The notes under the pieces were generated by a model, which made no database searches, was not told where the DNA came from, and saw only the letters and a list, made by a program, of their open reading frames with translations. The position numbers and the translations under genes were made by a program. A stretch of DNA of 64,000 bases from Pandoraea horticolens (GTDB lineage Bacteria > Pseudomonadota > Gammaproteobacteria > Burkholderiales > Burkholderiaceae). Shown piece by piece: positions 20,559 through 29,890 of this stretch (position 1 is its first letter; every line of letters begins with the position of its first letter). The DNA is taken from positions 124,001 through 188,000 of the forward strand of contig NZ_CABPSM010000006.1 in the NCBI RefSeq assembly GCF_902459555.1. Direction: 5' to 3'.

Positions 20559-21043
20559 ACTATTAATTACCCAGGTTTATTAAATTTGTATCACTTAGTA
20601 ATAACCGGAAGCCATCGCCGCCGCGCCGCCCGCGAGATAAGCGTTCGGCAATTGTCAGAACACCGGAATCGCCCCCCATCGCGCCGCAATCCCTAGCCCG
20701 TCCGTCTCCAAGGCATGGGTTGGCGGAACCCCGGCAGGCCCGGGATATGATCCCTGCTGGAATCCCTGGCCCACCCAGCGACGGCGCTCAGTAGCTTGTC
20801 CAGGGCCGCCCTGATGTGCCCCAAGCGGGACGACTTTCTGAACGTGATAGCGAAGCACCTCACTTTGTATTACATTCGGTGTCCGATGCGCCCTTAGATG
20901 GCGCACGTTCCAGCGCTCGGAAATCGAAACAAGCGTGACCTCCCTGAGCGCTGGCGTCCCATATAACTGCCGTACTGCGGGGGAAAGGCCGTATCTTCTC
21001 GGTCGCCGGTCGCCATGCACGGTGCGATACGAGAAGGATATTC
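20559..21043. other. Intergenic region upstream of the autotransporter
   Basis: No gene is supported. An A/T-rich patch at about 20565-20610 is the best promoter candidate (for the minus-strand remnant); the rest is GC-rich with no clear motif. AGAAGGA at about 21031-21037 is the autotransporter ribosome site. Confidence 0.4.
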
Positions 21044-24000
21044 GTGGTCCAACGCAAACGCAGGCTCACAGCCCACCCGGCGAAACCCGCCACTCCGACG
21101 TCTCTGACGTCTTCTACGCTCGATTTCGTCACTGCGCCGGCCCGAGGCTCGGCTCGCAGACCAACGGGCGTGCGACTCATTCGAACGGCTGGCAGCACGG
21201 CCATTGCGCTGGCCCTCGCGGGTACTGCGGCGCCTGTCTGGGCAGCGACCTGCTCCACCAGCGACACCAGCGGCTGCGGCGCATCGGGCGGCGCCGGTGT
21301 TCCGGGACGAAGCGGCGGCGGCGGTGCCGGTAATGGTCAAGGCGGTGGATCCAGTCACCTTGACATCAACGTCGTGACCGTCCAGGACACGGGAAGCTGG
21401 GGAACCCTGGGTACCGGCGGCGCGGGCGCAACCGGAGACACGGCCGGTGCGTCACCTAACAACCCCGCGCTATCCTTCTCCGCCAATGGGGTGGTCGTCG
21501 CCTCACCGGTAACCGGCGACGCCGGCAATACCGGACCGGGCGGACTCAACTTCGGAAGCGGTGGGAACGGTGGCAATACGGGGATTTATTTTCTCAGCAC
21601 CATCGACGTCTTGGGTGCGGCGACGATCACGGGCGGCGCAGGGGGCAACGGCGGAAATACCACCAACACGGTGTCAGGTAACGCCGGTGGTGGTGGTGGC
21701 GGCGGCAGCGGGCTGACGTCGGCCGGAGCCGGGGCGGTGATCAACAACAGCGCGACGATTATCGGCGGCGCCGGTGGTCTCGGGGGTTCCGGCGGCTACA
21801 GCGGCGGCGGCGGCGCTGGCGGCGACGGACTGCTCGTGCTCGGCGGCAGCGCCACCATCACCAACAGTGGCATGATCACGGGCGGCGCAGGAGGCGCTGC
21901 AGGGGCTGGCACTACGCAGTCCGCTGCAAGCGGTGCCGGGGGCACCGGCGTCAATCTTTCTGGAACGCGCAATAGCCTCGGCAATGTCGGGACAATCTCG
22001 GGCGGTACGGGTAACGGGGGCGGCGTCGGCGTCGTGACGCGGGGCATGGATTCGATCACGAACTCGGGTCTCATCATGGGCGCGCTGAACGGCGGAACCC
22101 GAGCCGCGGCCATCGAGTTCGGCGGCACAAACAACTCGCTGAATCTGCTGACAGGCTCCTCGATCCTCGGGAACCTGCTTTTCGATGCAGGGGCGACTGC
22201 CACCATCGCAGCGCGGAACACGGGCCTTGCACTGAACAACGACGTCGTCCTGAGCGACGCGGCGTCGGGTGTCACCTTCTCCACGGCGTCAACCGGCATG
22301 ACGATGTCGGGCATCATTTCCGGTGCTGGCACCCTGAATGTCATCGGCGCAAACACGCTAACGATGACGGGTGCCAATACCTTTACGGGAACAACGACGA
22401 TCAGTGGCGGCACACTCGCACTGTCGGGGAGCGGCAGCATTAGCGAGTCGTCCGGCATCGTGCTGAACACTGTGCTGGACATTTCCGCCGTTACGGCAGG
22501 CGCGTCGATCAAGGCGCTTACCGGCACGGGCACGTTGTGGCTCGGCGCACAGACACTGTCACTCACCAATGCGGCCGGCACGTTCGACGGCGTCATTAAC
22601 GGTTCGGGCGCGGTACGTCTGGCCGCCGGCACGCAGACACTCACAGGTGTCAGCACCTATACCGGCGCGACCGTGATCGACAACGGTGCAACGCTGAAGT
22701 TAAGCGGTAGCGGCAGCGTCGCCGCATCGGGTGGCGTCACCAATAACGGCACGCTCGACATCTCGGCAACGTCGGGCGGTACGTCCCTGACGAGTCTCGT
22801 CGGCAACGGGGCGGTCGCCCTGGGGCCGCGCACGCTGACGCTCACGAATGCATCGGGTGTTTTCACGGGCACCATCGACGGCAGTGGCGGCCTGACACTG
22901 AACGGGGGCACACAGTCGCTTTCTGCGGCAAACACCTACACGGGCGCGACCACCATCAACGGCGGCACGCTCGCCCTGACGGGGGGCGGCAGCTTGTCTT
23001 CGGCAACGAGCCTTTCGCTCATGGGTAACGGCGCGACGCTCGATTTTTCCTCCGCAGGGGCGCAGACGCTTGCCGGGCTGAATGGCGTGGCCGGCACGCG
23101 TGTGCTCGTTGGCGCGAACACGCTGACAGTCAACTCGGCAACCGACAGTACCTATGCCGGCCAGCTCGTGGGTAGCGGCGCCTTCGTCAAGCAGGGCGCC
23201 GGCATGCTCGTACTCAATGGGGCAAGCACTGGGTTCACGGGCACGACGACCGTCAGCGGGGGCACGCTCGAAGTGGGCGACGCCAATCACGACAGCGCAG
23301 CGATCGGCGGCAACGTGGCCGTCGGTACGCAAGGGATACTGCGCGGACACGGCACCGTTCTCGGCAATGTCTCGAACAGCGGGGTCGTGGCGCCTGGCGG
23401 GTCCATCGGCACGTTACGTGTCAATGGGAACTACACACAGGCATCGAACGCGACGCTTGCCATCGAGGTCAGCCCTACGGCGGCGTCACTGCTAACGGTA
23501 TCGGGCCGCGCGACGTTGAACGGCGCGCTGGCGATCACGTACGATCCCGGTACGTATTCGGCCACGCGCTACACCGTGATAAGCGCGGCGAACGGTGTGA
23601 GCGGGCGCTTTTCGTCGGTCACGGGCACGTTGGCGACGGGCGCGAACCTCGGCGGCCTGCAATCGTCCGTGGCCTATGGCGCGAACGATGTCACCTTGTT
23701 GCTGACCGATCCGGCCTCACCCAATTCGGGGACATCGGGGACGTCGGCCCCCTCCACGCCGGTGGTCATCGCGCCTAAGAATACGAGCATGTATACGGCG
23801 CTCGGCACGGCCGCGCTGATGAACGCACAGTCGGTCACGTCGGCCGTGCTCGACCGCGCAACGCGACGCGCCGTCGACACAGGGCTTGCCACCGGAGACA
23901 CGGCGCAGGCGCCGGGCCTCTCGTCAGTCTGGGCAACCGCCACGGGTCTGCACGGCCGGGTGTCGGGCACCAGCACGCAAACCGGCTTCCAGGAAAACCA

Positions 24001-24733
24001 ATACGGGTTCCTCGCCGGTGCGCAAAAGCGTGTGGAGCGCAATACGTTCGGGCTGGCAGGCGGCTATTCCCATGCCGATCTCTCGGAAGAGAACACCGCA
24101 AACGCCAGCACTCGCGACACGCTGCGTCTGGCCGCCTATGCGAGCCGTGAGATGGGGCCCCTCGACGTCGCGGCCACTGTCGGCTACGGTATCCATTTCC
24201 TGTCGCAGAAGCGTCCGTTCGCGAACATAGGCACGGCCGAAGGCGATCATATCGGGCAGGAATTCACGGCGGCGACACAGGCGAGCGCGCCCTTGGCGTT
24301 CGGCGGTGTTGTCATGACACCCCGGGTGGGCCTGCGTTTTGCCTATTTTCACGCGAACGGCTTCGACGAAAGCGGTGCAGGGGGCCAGAATCTGCGCGTC
24401 GGCACAGACAATACCCGGAGCCTGCAACCGTTTGTCGGCGTGACCTTCGACAAGGCATTCGGCGATGCGCAACGCCCCATGAACGTCCAGTTCCGCGTGG
24501 CGTACGCTCACGAACTGCTCGATGCCGGCCGCGCTATCACGGTAGCGTCACAGGACGGGACGATCTTCGTCGCACCGGGCGCGAATCTGCCACGCGGCTT
24601 CCTGACGCTCGGCGCGAGCTTAAGCGTGACGCTGGCCAAGCGATGGGACGTCTCCCTCGATTACGACGCGCTCATCAATACGGCGCGTGCGTCGGCACAG
24701 GCGGGAAGTCTCAAGGTGAGTTACCGGTTCTGA
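21044..24733 (+). CDS. Autotransporter with Gly-rich repeat passenger and C-terminal beta-barrel
   Basis: 1229 residues from a GTG start with AGAAGGA 6 nt upstream. An extended signal peptide (about 70 residues, ending IALALAGTAAPVWA) precedes a Gly/Ser/Thr-rich stretch up to about residue 330 with GGAGG-type turns. From about residue 437 there are four copies of the passenger-associated repeat (NTFTGTTTISGGTLALSG type) spaced about 93 residues apart, typical of a right-handed beta-helix. A beta-barrel domain from about residue 955 ends in SLKVSYRF, with the terminal aromatic residue used by the BAM complex. This is a type Va secreted surface protein; the function of the passenger (adhesion, aggregation) is not shown by sequence. 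No protease motif is evident. It is a single-gene unit. Confidence 0.93.
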   Translation: MVQRKRRLTAHPAKPATPTSLTSSTLDFVTAPARGSARRPTGVRLIRTAGSTAIALALAGTAAPVWAATCSTSDTSGCGASGGAGVPGRSGGGGAGNGQGGGSSHLDINVVTVQDTGSWGTLGTGGAGATGDTAGASPNNPALSFSANGVVVASPVTGDAGNTGPGGLNFGSGGNGGNTGIYFLSTIDVLGAATITGGAGGNGGNTTNTVSGNAGGGGGGGSGLTSAGAGAVINNSATIIGGAGGLGGSGGYSGGGGAGGDGLLVLGGSATITNSGMITGGAGGAAGAGTTQSAASGAGGTGVNLSGTRNSLGNVGTISGGTGNGGGVGVVTRGMDSITNSGLIMGALNGGTRAAAIEFGGTNNSLNLLTGSSILGNLLFDAGATATIAARNTGLALNNDVVLSDAASGVTFSTASTGMTMSGIISGAGTLNVIGANTLTMTGANTFTGTTTISGGTLALSGSGSISESSGIVLNTVLDISAVTAGASIKALTGTGTLWLGAQTLSLTNAAGTFDGVINGSGAVRLAAGTQTLTGVSTYTGATVIDNGATLKLSGSGSVAASGGVTNNGTLDISATSGGTSLTSLVGNGAVALGPRTLTLTNASGVFTGTIDGSGGLTLNGGTQSLSAANTYTGATTINGGTLALTGGGSLSSATSLSLMGNGATLDFSSAGAQTLAGLNGVAGTRVLVGANTLTVNSATDSTYAGQLVGSGAFVKQGAGMLVLNGASTGFTGTTTVSGGTLEVGDANHDSAAIGGNVAVGTQGILRGHGTVLGNVSNSGVVAPGGSIGTLRVNGNYTQASNATLAIEVSPTAASLLTVSGRATLNGALAITYDPGTYSATRYTVISAANGVSGRFSSVTGTLATGANLGGLQSSVAYGANDVTLLLTDPASPNSGTSGTSAPSTPVVIAPKNTSMYTALGTAALMNAQSVTSAVLDRATRRAVDTGLATGDTAQAPGLSSVWATATGLHGRVSGTSTQTGFQENQYGFLAGAQKRVERNTFGLAGGYSHADLSEENTANASTRDTLRLAAYASREMGPLDVAATVGYGIHFLSQKRPFANIGTAEGDHIGQEFTAATQASAPLAFGGVVMTPRVGLRFAYFHANGFDESGAGGQNLRVGTDNTRSLQPFVGVTFDKAFGDAQRPMNVQFRVAYAHELLDAGRAITVASQDGTIFVAPGANLPRGFLTLGASLSVTLAKRWDVSLDYDALINTARASAQAGSLKVSYRF

Positions 24734-24776
24734 CGGGCGCGTGAACGCGTCTTCACAAAACCCGCAAAAGGTTCGC

Positions 24777-25310
24777 TCAAAACACCACCAACCGGTCGAC
24801 CAGTTGTGCCATGCGCGAGTTCGACGCCGACCACGATTCGATCGTCGACGATCTACCGTCGAAATACACCGTATTCATGACCGACCCGTTCTGGCTGAGC
24901 GTCAGCGTCGCGTAGGCAAGGTATTCGCTTGGCGCACTGCCCCACAGCGAATTCCGCCACGCGCGCCGCACCGTGTAATTGAGGACGACACACCCCGCCG
25001 GCCACGTGCCAGGGCTATAGATCGTGCTCACGATCCCATAGGCGCGCAGCCGTCCTTGAATCGCCGGCAACAAATCGGAGATGCCGTCCGGCGCCAGCTC
25101 GATGCACAAGCTGCGCGAGAGCAGTTCCGGTGCGGCGGGCTCGGTGGGAGGAACGATGGACGGCAACTGGTCCGACAGCATCACACCAGTGGTCACCACA
25201 CTGGATGCCACCTGCGCGGCGATCACCGGCACCGGCGTCGCGAAGAGGCACCCGCCCAAGGTCGCGCTGGCCGCCGCCGCCAGGGCCAGCACCGTCGCAA
25301 GGCGCCTCAT
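24777..25310 (-). CDS. Lipoprotein coupled to a FlgH paralogue
   Basis: 177 residues. Lipoprotein signal with lipobox LGGC (Cys21), then a region ending in a repeated-looking beta-rich part (YLAYATLTLSQNGSVMNTVYFDGRS). I do not recognise a family. Its ATG shares one base with the stop of the upstream FlgH-like gene (TGATG), so translation of the two is coupled and they probably act together in the outer membrane or its inner leaflet. Two cysteines beyond the lipid Cys (in SLCIEL and AGCVVL) could form a disulfide. Confidence 0.7.
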   Translation of the reverse strand: MRRLATVLALAAAASATLGGCLFATPVPVIAAQVASSVVTTGVMLSDQLPSIVPPTEPAAPELLSRSLCIELAPDGISDLLPAIQGRLRAYGIVSTIYSPGTWPAGCVVLNYTVRRAWRNSLWGSAPSEYLAYATLTLSQNGSVMNTVYFDGRSSTIESWSASNSRMAQLVDRLVVF

Positions 25311-26008
25311 CAGAATGGCGACACGCCGAGCAGAATGCCCTGCAACCAGCCGCCGTTACTGCCATCGGCGATTTGCCCCCCCTCCACTCGCGCCACCTTG
25401 GCCTGGCCGACCTTGCTCGAGGCCACGACATTGCCCGGTGAGATGTCGAACTTGTTGACCACGCCGGTGAAACGGAACGTCTCCATGTTCCGCCCCTGCA
25501 TGACCTGCTTTTCCCCTCCGACCACGTAAGCCCCGTTGGGCAGCACCTCCACGATCGCGACCGCAATGGTGCCCGTCAGCGCCGTGGTCGAGCTGTTCGT
25601 GCCATTGCCCTTGAAGCTGCTGGCCGACTGTCCGATGTTGAACCAGCGCTCGAGCACCGAATCCGCCCCATCGGGCCTGGCGCTCTTGGCGGTGACGCTC
25701 GCGTTACGCGAGACGTCGCTCTGCGATTTGTTGGTGCCCGACGAATTCTCTGACACCGCGATCGTGAGCAGATCGCCCACGCGATGCGCCACCGGCGTCT
25801 CGAACCAGTTCGTCGCGGTCGTCGGCTGATAGATGGACCCTGCCGTTTGCACGTTGGCCACGCGCGGCATGGGCATCACGGCCATCGGCATCGGCACCGT
25901 CGCCGGGCTCGAACAGGCGCTCAACATGGGGCTCACGGCCGCCAGCAGCGCAACCGTCCCCATCAGTGCGCGCGCCGCAGCGCGCTGTAGCATCGACAGC
26001 TTCGACAT
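25310..26008 (-). CDS. FlgH-like L-ring lipoprotein, paralogue outside the flagellar cluster
   Basis: 232 residues. Lipobox LSAC (Cys32) then the FlgH core: SIYQ, VGDLLTIAVSENSSGTNKSQSDVSRN, TGTIAVAIVEVLPNGAYVVGGEKQVM, MEFRFTGVVNKFDISPGNVVASSKVGQAKVARVEGG in broken order, and the FlgH ending GWLQGILLGVSPF. The same ending ([13 protein letters not shown]) is in the genuine flgH at the right edge of the window. FlgH forms the L ring that bushes the flagellar rod through the outer membrane. This copy has no flgI or flgJ beside it; instead it is coupled to an unknown lipoprotein and is divergent from a BaeSR-like pair. It may serve another envelope ring or a secondary flagellum. Confidence 0.85.
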   Translation of the reverse strand: MSKLSMLQRAAARALMGTVALLAAVSPMLSACSSPATVPMPMAVMPMPRVANVQTAGSIYQPTTATNWFETPVAHRVGDLLTIAVSENSSGTNKSQSDVSRNASVTAKSARPDGADSVLERWFNIGQSASSFKGNGTNSSTTALTGTIAVAIVEVLPNGAYVVGGEKQVMQGRNMETFRFTGVVNKFDISPGNVVASSKVGQAKVARVEGGQIADGSNGGWLQGILLGVSPF

Positions 26009-26295
26009 GACGAGGCGCCCCCGCGCCGATCCCGGATACCGTGTCCGGCCTGGTTCGAAAAGTGTGAACGGTTTGCTGATTGGGAAGACGGCCCGGCGGC
26101 CAGCTTCGTGACGGATAGTAAGCAGCGGGTGTGCAGCGACTAAGCACGAATAGAGGATAATTTGTGGAGGCACGACGCCTGCCGCCCCGAAGCTGAGAAA
26201 ATGGCGCGCCAACGTCGGCAGGGCCTCACACCGGCCCGCCTCGTCAGGCCCCGATGTCTTCTCTGGCCGCCACCATTAGCCCAGTTATCCAGCGC

Positions 26296-27411
26296 ATGAA
26301 CCCCGGCATCACTCGCAAGCTGTTCCTCGCGATCTTCGCGACAGGACTGGTCACCATGACGGCCACCGCGGTCGTCGTGCGTGCTGCCGTGGCTGGCCAC
26401 AGTTGGCTGCGCGGCGACAACCTGATGTACCTGACGCTGCTGGGCGTGGCGCTGCTGGGCGCGGTCGCCCTGCGCCTGGCCCAGCGCTTGCTGGTGCCCG
26501 TCACCCCGCTGCTGGACGCGACCCATCGCATGGCGATGGGCGATTACAGTGTCCGTGCGCCAACGGCCGGCGCCGACGAACTTGCGCGTCTCGCCGTCGA
26601 CCTGAACCGGCTGGCCGACACCCTCTCGCACAACGACCGCCTGCGTCGTGACCTGCTCGCCGACATCTCTCACGAGTTGCGCACGCCGCTCTCGGTGTTG
26701 CGTGGCGAAATCGAAGCGATGGAAGACGGCGTACGCCCGCTTACGCAAGACGCGCTCTCCTCGCTACGCGTGGAAATCTCGCTGCTCTCCAAGCTGATCG
26801 ACGATCTCTACGAGTTGTCGCTCTCGGATGTGGGCGCGCTGACCTACGCGTTTGCGCCCGTCGACATCACCGAGCGCGTCGCCACCTCCGTGGCCGCATT
26901 CGGCGACTGGTTCGACGCCAAGGGCATCTCGCTGAATGTTCATCTTCCGGAGAACGCACTGTTCATCGACGGCGATCTGCACCGTCTCACGCAACTGCTC
27001 GGCAATCTGTTCGAGAACTCGCTGCGTTATACCGACGGTGGCGGTGCGGTGCGCGTGTATCTGTCGTCGACGGACACGCAACTGCGTCTCGAGATCGAAG
27101 ACTCCGCACCCGGCGTGCCGGACGACGCCCTGCCGCGCCTGTTCGAGCGCCTGTTCCGGGTGGAGGCGTCGCGCAGCCGACGCAGCGGCGGTGCCGGTCT
27201 GGGGCTGGCGCTGTGCAAACACATCGTGGAAGCGCACGGCGGCCAGATCGTCGCGCGGCATTCCCCGCTGGGAGGGCTCGCGTTGACGATCACACTGCCC
27301 TATCCCCGCAGTGCATCCACCGGCATGAGCGGCCTGTGCACCGGTTCCGGCTCGCCCTGCGGCGCAAGCGGGTCCGGTTTCGCCGCCCAGGCCATCGCAA
27401 CCTTGTGTTGA
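26296..27411 (+). CDS. baeS: BaeS-like sensor histidine kinase lacking the periplasmic sensor domain
   Basis: 371 residues. The N-terminus PGITRKLFLAIFATG matches E. coli BaeS (PGITGKLFLAIFAT), and the HAMP region, the phospho-acceptor segment ADISHELRTPLSVLRGEIEAMEDGVR (His126) and the ATPase part (NLFENSLRYTDGGG, then GGAGLGLALCKHIVEAHGG) follow BaeS closely. The two membrane helices (about 9-28 and 43-60) are separated by only some 14 residues, whereas BaeS has a periplasmic domain of over 100. In E. coli the BaeSR pair answers envelope damage. An in-frame ATG at 26254 is an alternative start; neither has a strong ribosome site. Partner baeR follows after 70 nt. It is divergent from the FlgH-like gene. 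Confidence 0.88.
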   Translation: MNPGITRKLFLAIFATGLVTMTATAVVVRAAVAGHSWLRGDNLMYLTLLGVALLGAVALRLAQRLLVPVTPLLDATHRMAMGDYSVRAPTAGADELARLAVDLNRLADTLSHNDRLRRDLLADISHELRTPLSVLRGEIEAMEDGVRPLTQDALSSLRVEISLLSKLIDDLYELSLSDVGALTYAFAPVDITERVATSVAAFGDWFDAKGISLNVHLPENALFIDGDLHRLTQLLGNLFENSLRYTDGGGAVRVYLSSTDTQLRLEIEDSAPGVPDDALPRLFERLFRVEASRSRRSGGAGLGLALCKHIVEAHGGQIVARHSPLGGLALTITLPYPRSASTGMSGLCTGSGSPCGASGSGFAAQAIATLC

Positions 27412-27481
27412 GCCCGCCCCCCATGCCCCCGAATTCGCGGACCGTTGCGCCTCATTCCCCCCTTCGATACCGACCGACGCG

Positions 27482-28273
27482 ATGACACTCTCCGACACCG
27501 CCCCGATTCTGATTGTCGAAGACGAGCCCAAGCTTGCCGCGTTACTCGCGGAGTATCTGCGTGTGGCGAGCATGCCGTGCCGCATCCTTTCCGACGGACG
27601 CGACGTGCTCCCGGCCGTGCGCGCGACCGAACCGCGTCTGGTGCTGCTCGATCTGATGCTCCCGGGCATGGACGGCCTCGAAGTCTGCCGCGCCGTGCGC
27701 GAGATCTCCGAAGTCCCGATCGTGATGCTGACGGCCCGCGCAGCGGAAACCGACCGGCTGCTCGGCCTTGAACTCGGTGCCGACGACTACATCTGCAAGC
27801 CCTTCAGCCCGCGCGAGGTGGTCGCGCGCGTGAAGGCGATCCTGCGGCGGGTTCGCGGTGCGGCCGGCGCCAGCGCCAATGGCGACACTGCGGCCATCGA
27901 CTCGCAACAGCGGGCACTCGTCATCGACGCGGTGCGTCATCACGCACGACTCGACGGGCATGAACTGCCCCTGACCCCGGTCGAATTGCGGCTGCTTGCC
28001 ACGCTCGCCAGCCATCCCGACAAGACATTCCCGCGCGCGCATCTGCTCGACCGGATGTACGACGATCACCGTGTAGTCGCCGACCGCACGGTCGATAGCC
28101 ATATCAAGAACCTGCGCCGCAAGTTGCAGGCGATCCGGCCCGACGAAGAAATCGTGCGTTCGATCTATGGCGTGGGCTACCGGCTGGAGTTGCGCACCGA
28201 CCGCCCCGGCGCGCTTGCGGCCCGGCATGGCGTCGCGACTATCGACAATCCGGCCGGGGCAATGCCAAAATAG
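27482..28273 (+). CDS. baeR: BaeR-like response regulator (OmpR family)
   Basis: 263 residues. Receiver domain with D57 as phosphorylation site (LVLLDLMLPGMDG) and K106 (DDYICKPFSPREVVARVK), the latter segment nearly identical to E. coli BaeR. The C-terminal winged helix has TPVELRLLATLASHPDKTFPRAHLLDRMYDDHRVVADRTVDSHIKNLRRKL. It binds DNA when phosphorylated by the kinase just upstream. A 25-residue C-terminal tail goes beyond the family norm. Confidence 0.93.
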   Translation: MTLSDTAPILIVEDEPKLAALLAEYLRVASMPCRILSDGRDVLPAVRATEPRLVLLDLMLPGMDGLEVCRAVREISEVPIVMLTARAAETDRLLGLELGADDYICKPFSPREVVARVKAILRRVRGAAGASANGDTAAIDSQQRALVIDAVRHHARLDGHELPLTPVELRLLATLASHPDKTFPRAHLLDRMYDDHRVVADRTVDSHIKNLRRKLQAIRPDEEIVRSIYGVGYRLELRTDRPGALAARHGVATIDNPAGAMPK

Positions 28274-28314
28274 CGAGACCCGCGCCACGACTGGGCCCAT
28301 TGAGGAGATCGACG

Positions 28315-28788
28315 ATGCCACGCCGCACCGCCACGCTGCCCCCGATGCTCGCTTCATTCGCATCACACGCTCTCACCCCCAGCCTCACATCCCCGGTGCT
28401 TAGCACTGCCGAGCTTGGACGAACGCGCACCGCGATCAAACGCGCTCTGCAAACGGCCACTGCTGTCGCACTGTTCAGTGCAGGCGGCTTGGCGTTCGCG
28501 CAGACACCGGTGTGCTTCGATAACGTCGGTCGCGCCCTTCCTCCCGAGCAATGTTCGAAAGCGGCACGCGACCAGGCGGCCGAACAAGCCGCTGCATCCG
28601 GTGCCGGGTCACCCTCCCTGCGCGACGAATGCCGCGCCCTCGCCGACAAGATCGCGAATACGCCGGACAAGCCGGTTTACACGCGTGACCGGCGAGTCGA
28701 CTCCCCCGCAGGCGATCGCGTCGACATTCCTACGCGCACAAACCCGCGCAAAGCCCTCAAGGAAGAATACGTGCGCAAGTGCACGTAG
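28315..28788 (+). CDS. Small secreted protein of unknown function
   Basis: 157 residues; GAGGAG lies 7 nt before the ATG. The signal peptide is preceded by a long polar stretch: the hydrophobic part ATAVALFSAGGLAFAQ ends about residue 63. The mature part is about 95 residues, charged, with four cysteines (in PVCFD, EQCSK, DECRA, and the end KCT), suggesting two disulfides. I do not recognise a family. It lies 41 nt after baeR and may be in the same transcript. Confidence 0.6.
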   Translation: MPRRTATLPPMLASFASHALTPSLTSPVLSTAELGRTRTAIKRALQTATAVALFSAGGLAFAQTPVCFDNVGRALPPEQCSKAARDQAAEQAAASGAGSPSLRDECRALADKIANTPDKPVYTRDRRVDSPAGDRVDIPTRTNPRKALKEEYVRKCT

Positions 28789-29108
28789 GCGGATACCTAC
28801 AACTTAACAAAAGTTAAGCGCACGTTAGCGGAACTTGTCGCGCCATTTTCTTGACAATATCTACGGAGACCGCATAATCGACGCCATGCCGACACACTGC
28901 GCGGCATGTTCGCAGCGTCGCGAAACGGGTCACGAGCGCCACACTCCGTTCGATAAACGCATCCATTGGATGCCAAACCATCGATCTCATCATCCGCTTC
29001 GATGCCGAAGCGTTGCGCCCCGCGCGGGCGTTTCATCGGCCTGACGTTTTATCCACATCCATGCCGCCGTGCTTTGTGTACGGCACACGCACTATCTGGA
29101 GGGAGAAA
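28789..29108. other. Intergenic region upstream of the SYLF lipoprotein
   Basis: Contains a CTTAAC/GTTAAG inverted repeat at 28803-28818 and a good sigma-70 promoter at 28851-28878. The remaining 230 nt form a long untranslated leader with no ORF I can support. Confidence 0.5.
28851..28878 (+). promoter_or_regulatory. Sigma-70 promoter for the SYLF lipoprotein gene
   Basis: TTGACA (28851-28856), 16-bp spacer, CATAAT (28873-28878). A perfect -35 and five of six at -10. It would give a leader of about 225 nt before the ATG at 29109. Confidence 0.6.
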
Positions 29109-29711
29109 ATGCAAAAACGCGAATTCCTGATGAAAACTTCCGTCGCCGTTGCCGCCGCCGCGTTCGCGCTCGCCGGCTGTACCACGACCTCGCCGTCGCA
29201 GGCCGAGAAGAGCGACAACGCGGCCGGCGCCAATACCAACAAGCGGCGTGAAATCGATGCCTCGGTGAACGGGGCGCTCGACAAGATGTATGCGTCCGTG
29301 AAGGGCTCCCGCGAATTGGTGAACAAGGCACGCGGCGTGCTCGTGTTCCCATCGGTGCTGCAAGCCGGTTTCATCGTAGGCGGCGAATATGGTGAAGGCG
29401 CACTGCGTGTGGGCGGCGCCACGAGGGGCTACTACAACACCGTGACGGCATCGTTCGGTCTGCAAATCGGTGCGCAATCGAAGGCCATCATCTTCCTGTT
29501 CATGACGCAGGACGCCCTCGACAAATTCCAGCGCACCGACGGCTGGACGGCCGGTGCCGACGCCTCGGTCGCACTGGTCAAAATCGGCGCGAACGGTGCG
29601 GTCGATCTGAACACCGCGACCTCGCCGGTGGAAGTGATCGTGATGACCAACGCCGGCCTCATGGCCAACCTGAACATCGAAGGTACGAAGGTCACGAAGC
29701 TCAACATCTGA
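29109..29711 (+). CDS. SYLF-domain (YSC84-like) lipoprotein
   Basis: 200 residues. Lipobox LAGC (Cys24), then a YSC84/SYLF domain: ASVNGALDKMYASVKGSRELVNKARGVLVFPSVLQAGFIVGGEYGEGALRVGG in segments, GYYNTVTASFGLQIGAQSKAIIFLFMT, and ASPVEVIVMTNAGLMANLNIEGTKVTKL near the end. The domain binds lipids in eukaryotes; bacterial members are periplasmic or outer-membrane lipoproteins of poorly known role. GGAGG lies 7 nt upstream of the ATG. It has its own promoter and terminator. Confidence 0.9.
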   Translation: MQKREFLMKTSVAVAAAAFALAGCTTTSPSQAEKSDNAAGANTNKRREIDASVNGALDKMYASVKGSRELVNKARGVLVFPSVLQAGFIVGGEYGEGALRVGGATRGYYNTVTASFGLQIGAQSKAIIFLFMTQDALDKFQRTDGWTAGADASVALVKIGANGAVDLNTATSPVEVIVMTNAGLMANLNIEGTKVTKLNI

Positions 29712-29755
29712 TCGATTCAAAACGACGGGATACCTTGCGTGCCCCCTCAAACGAG

Positions 29756-29792
29756 AACGGCGCCACCCGTGATGGGTGGCGCCGTTTCCTTT
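29756..29792 (+). terminator. Terminator of the SYLF gene
   Basis: Perfect 13-bp stem AACGGCGCCACCC/GGGTGGCGCCGTT (29756-29768 with 29774-29786) followed by TCCTTTT. Confidence 0.88.
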
Positions 29793-29820
29793 TGCACCGG
29801 AGACTATCGCCGGACACTCG

Positions 29821-29884
29821 CGACACCGCGACACCGCGACACCGCGACGCCATGACACCATGACACCATGACGCCGCGATATCG
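29821..29884. repeat. 8-bp tandem repeat, eight units
   Basis: Eight consecutive octamers of consensus YGACRCCR: three CGACACCG, then CGACGCCA, two TGACACCA, TGACGCCG, and a degenerate CGATATCG. It fills the gap between the SYLF terminator and the stop codon of the permease gene (29891) and is not translated. Confidence 0.85.
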
Positions 29885-29890
29885 TTGCGC

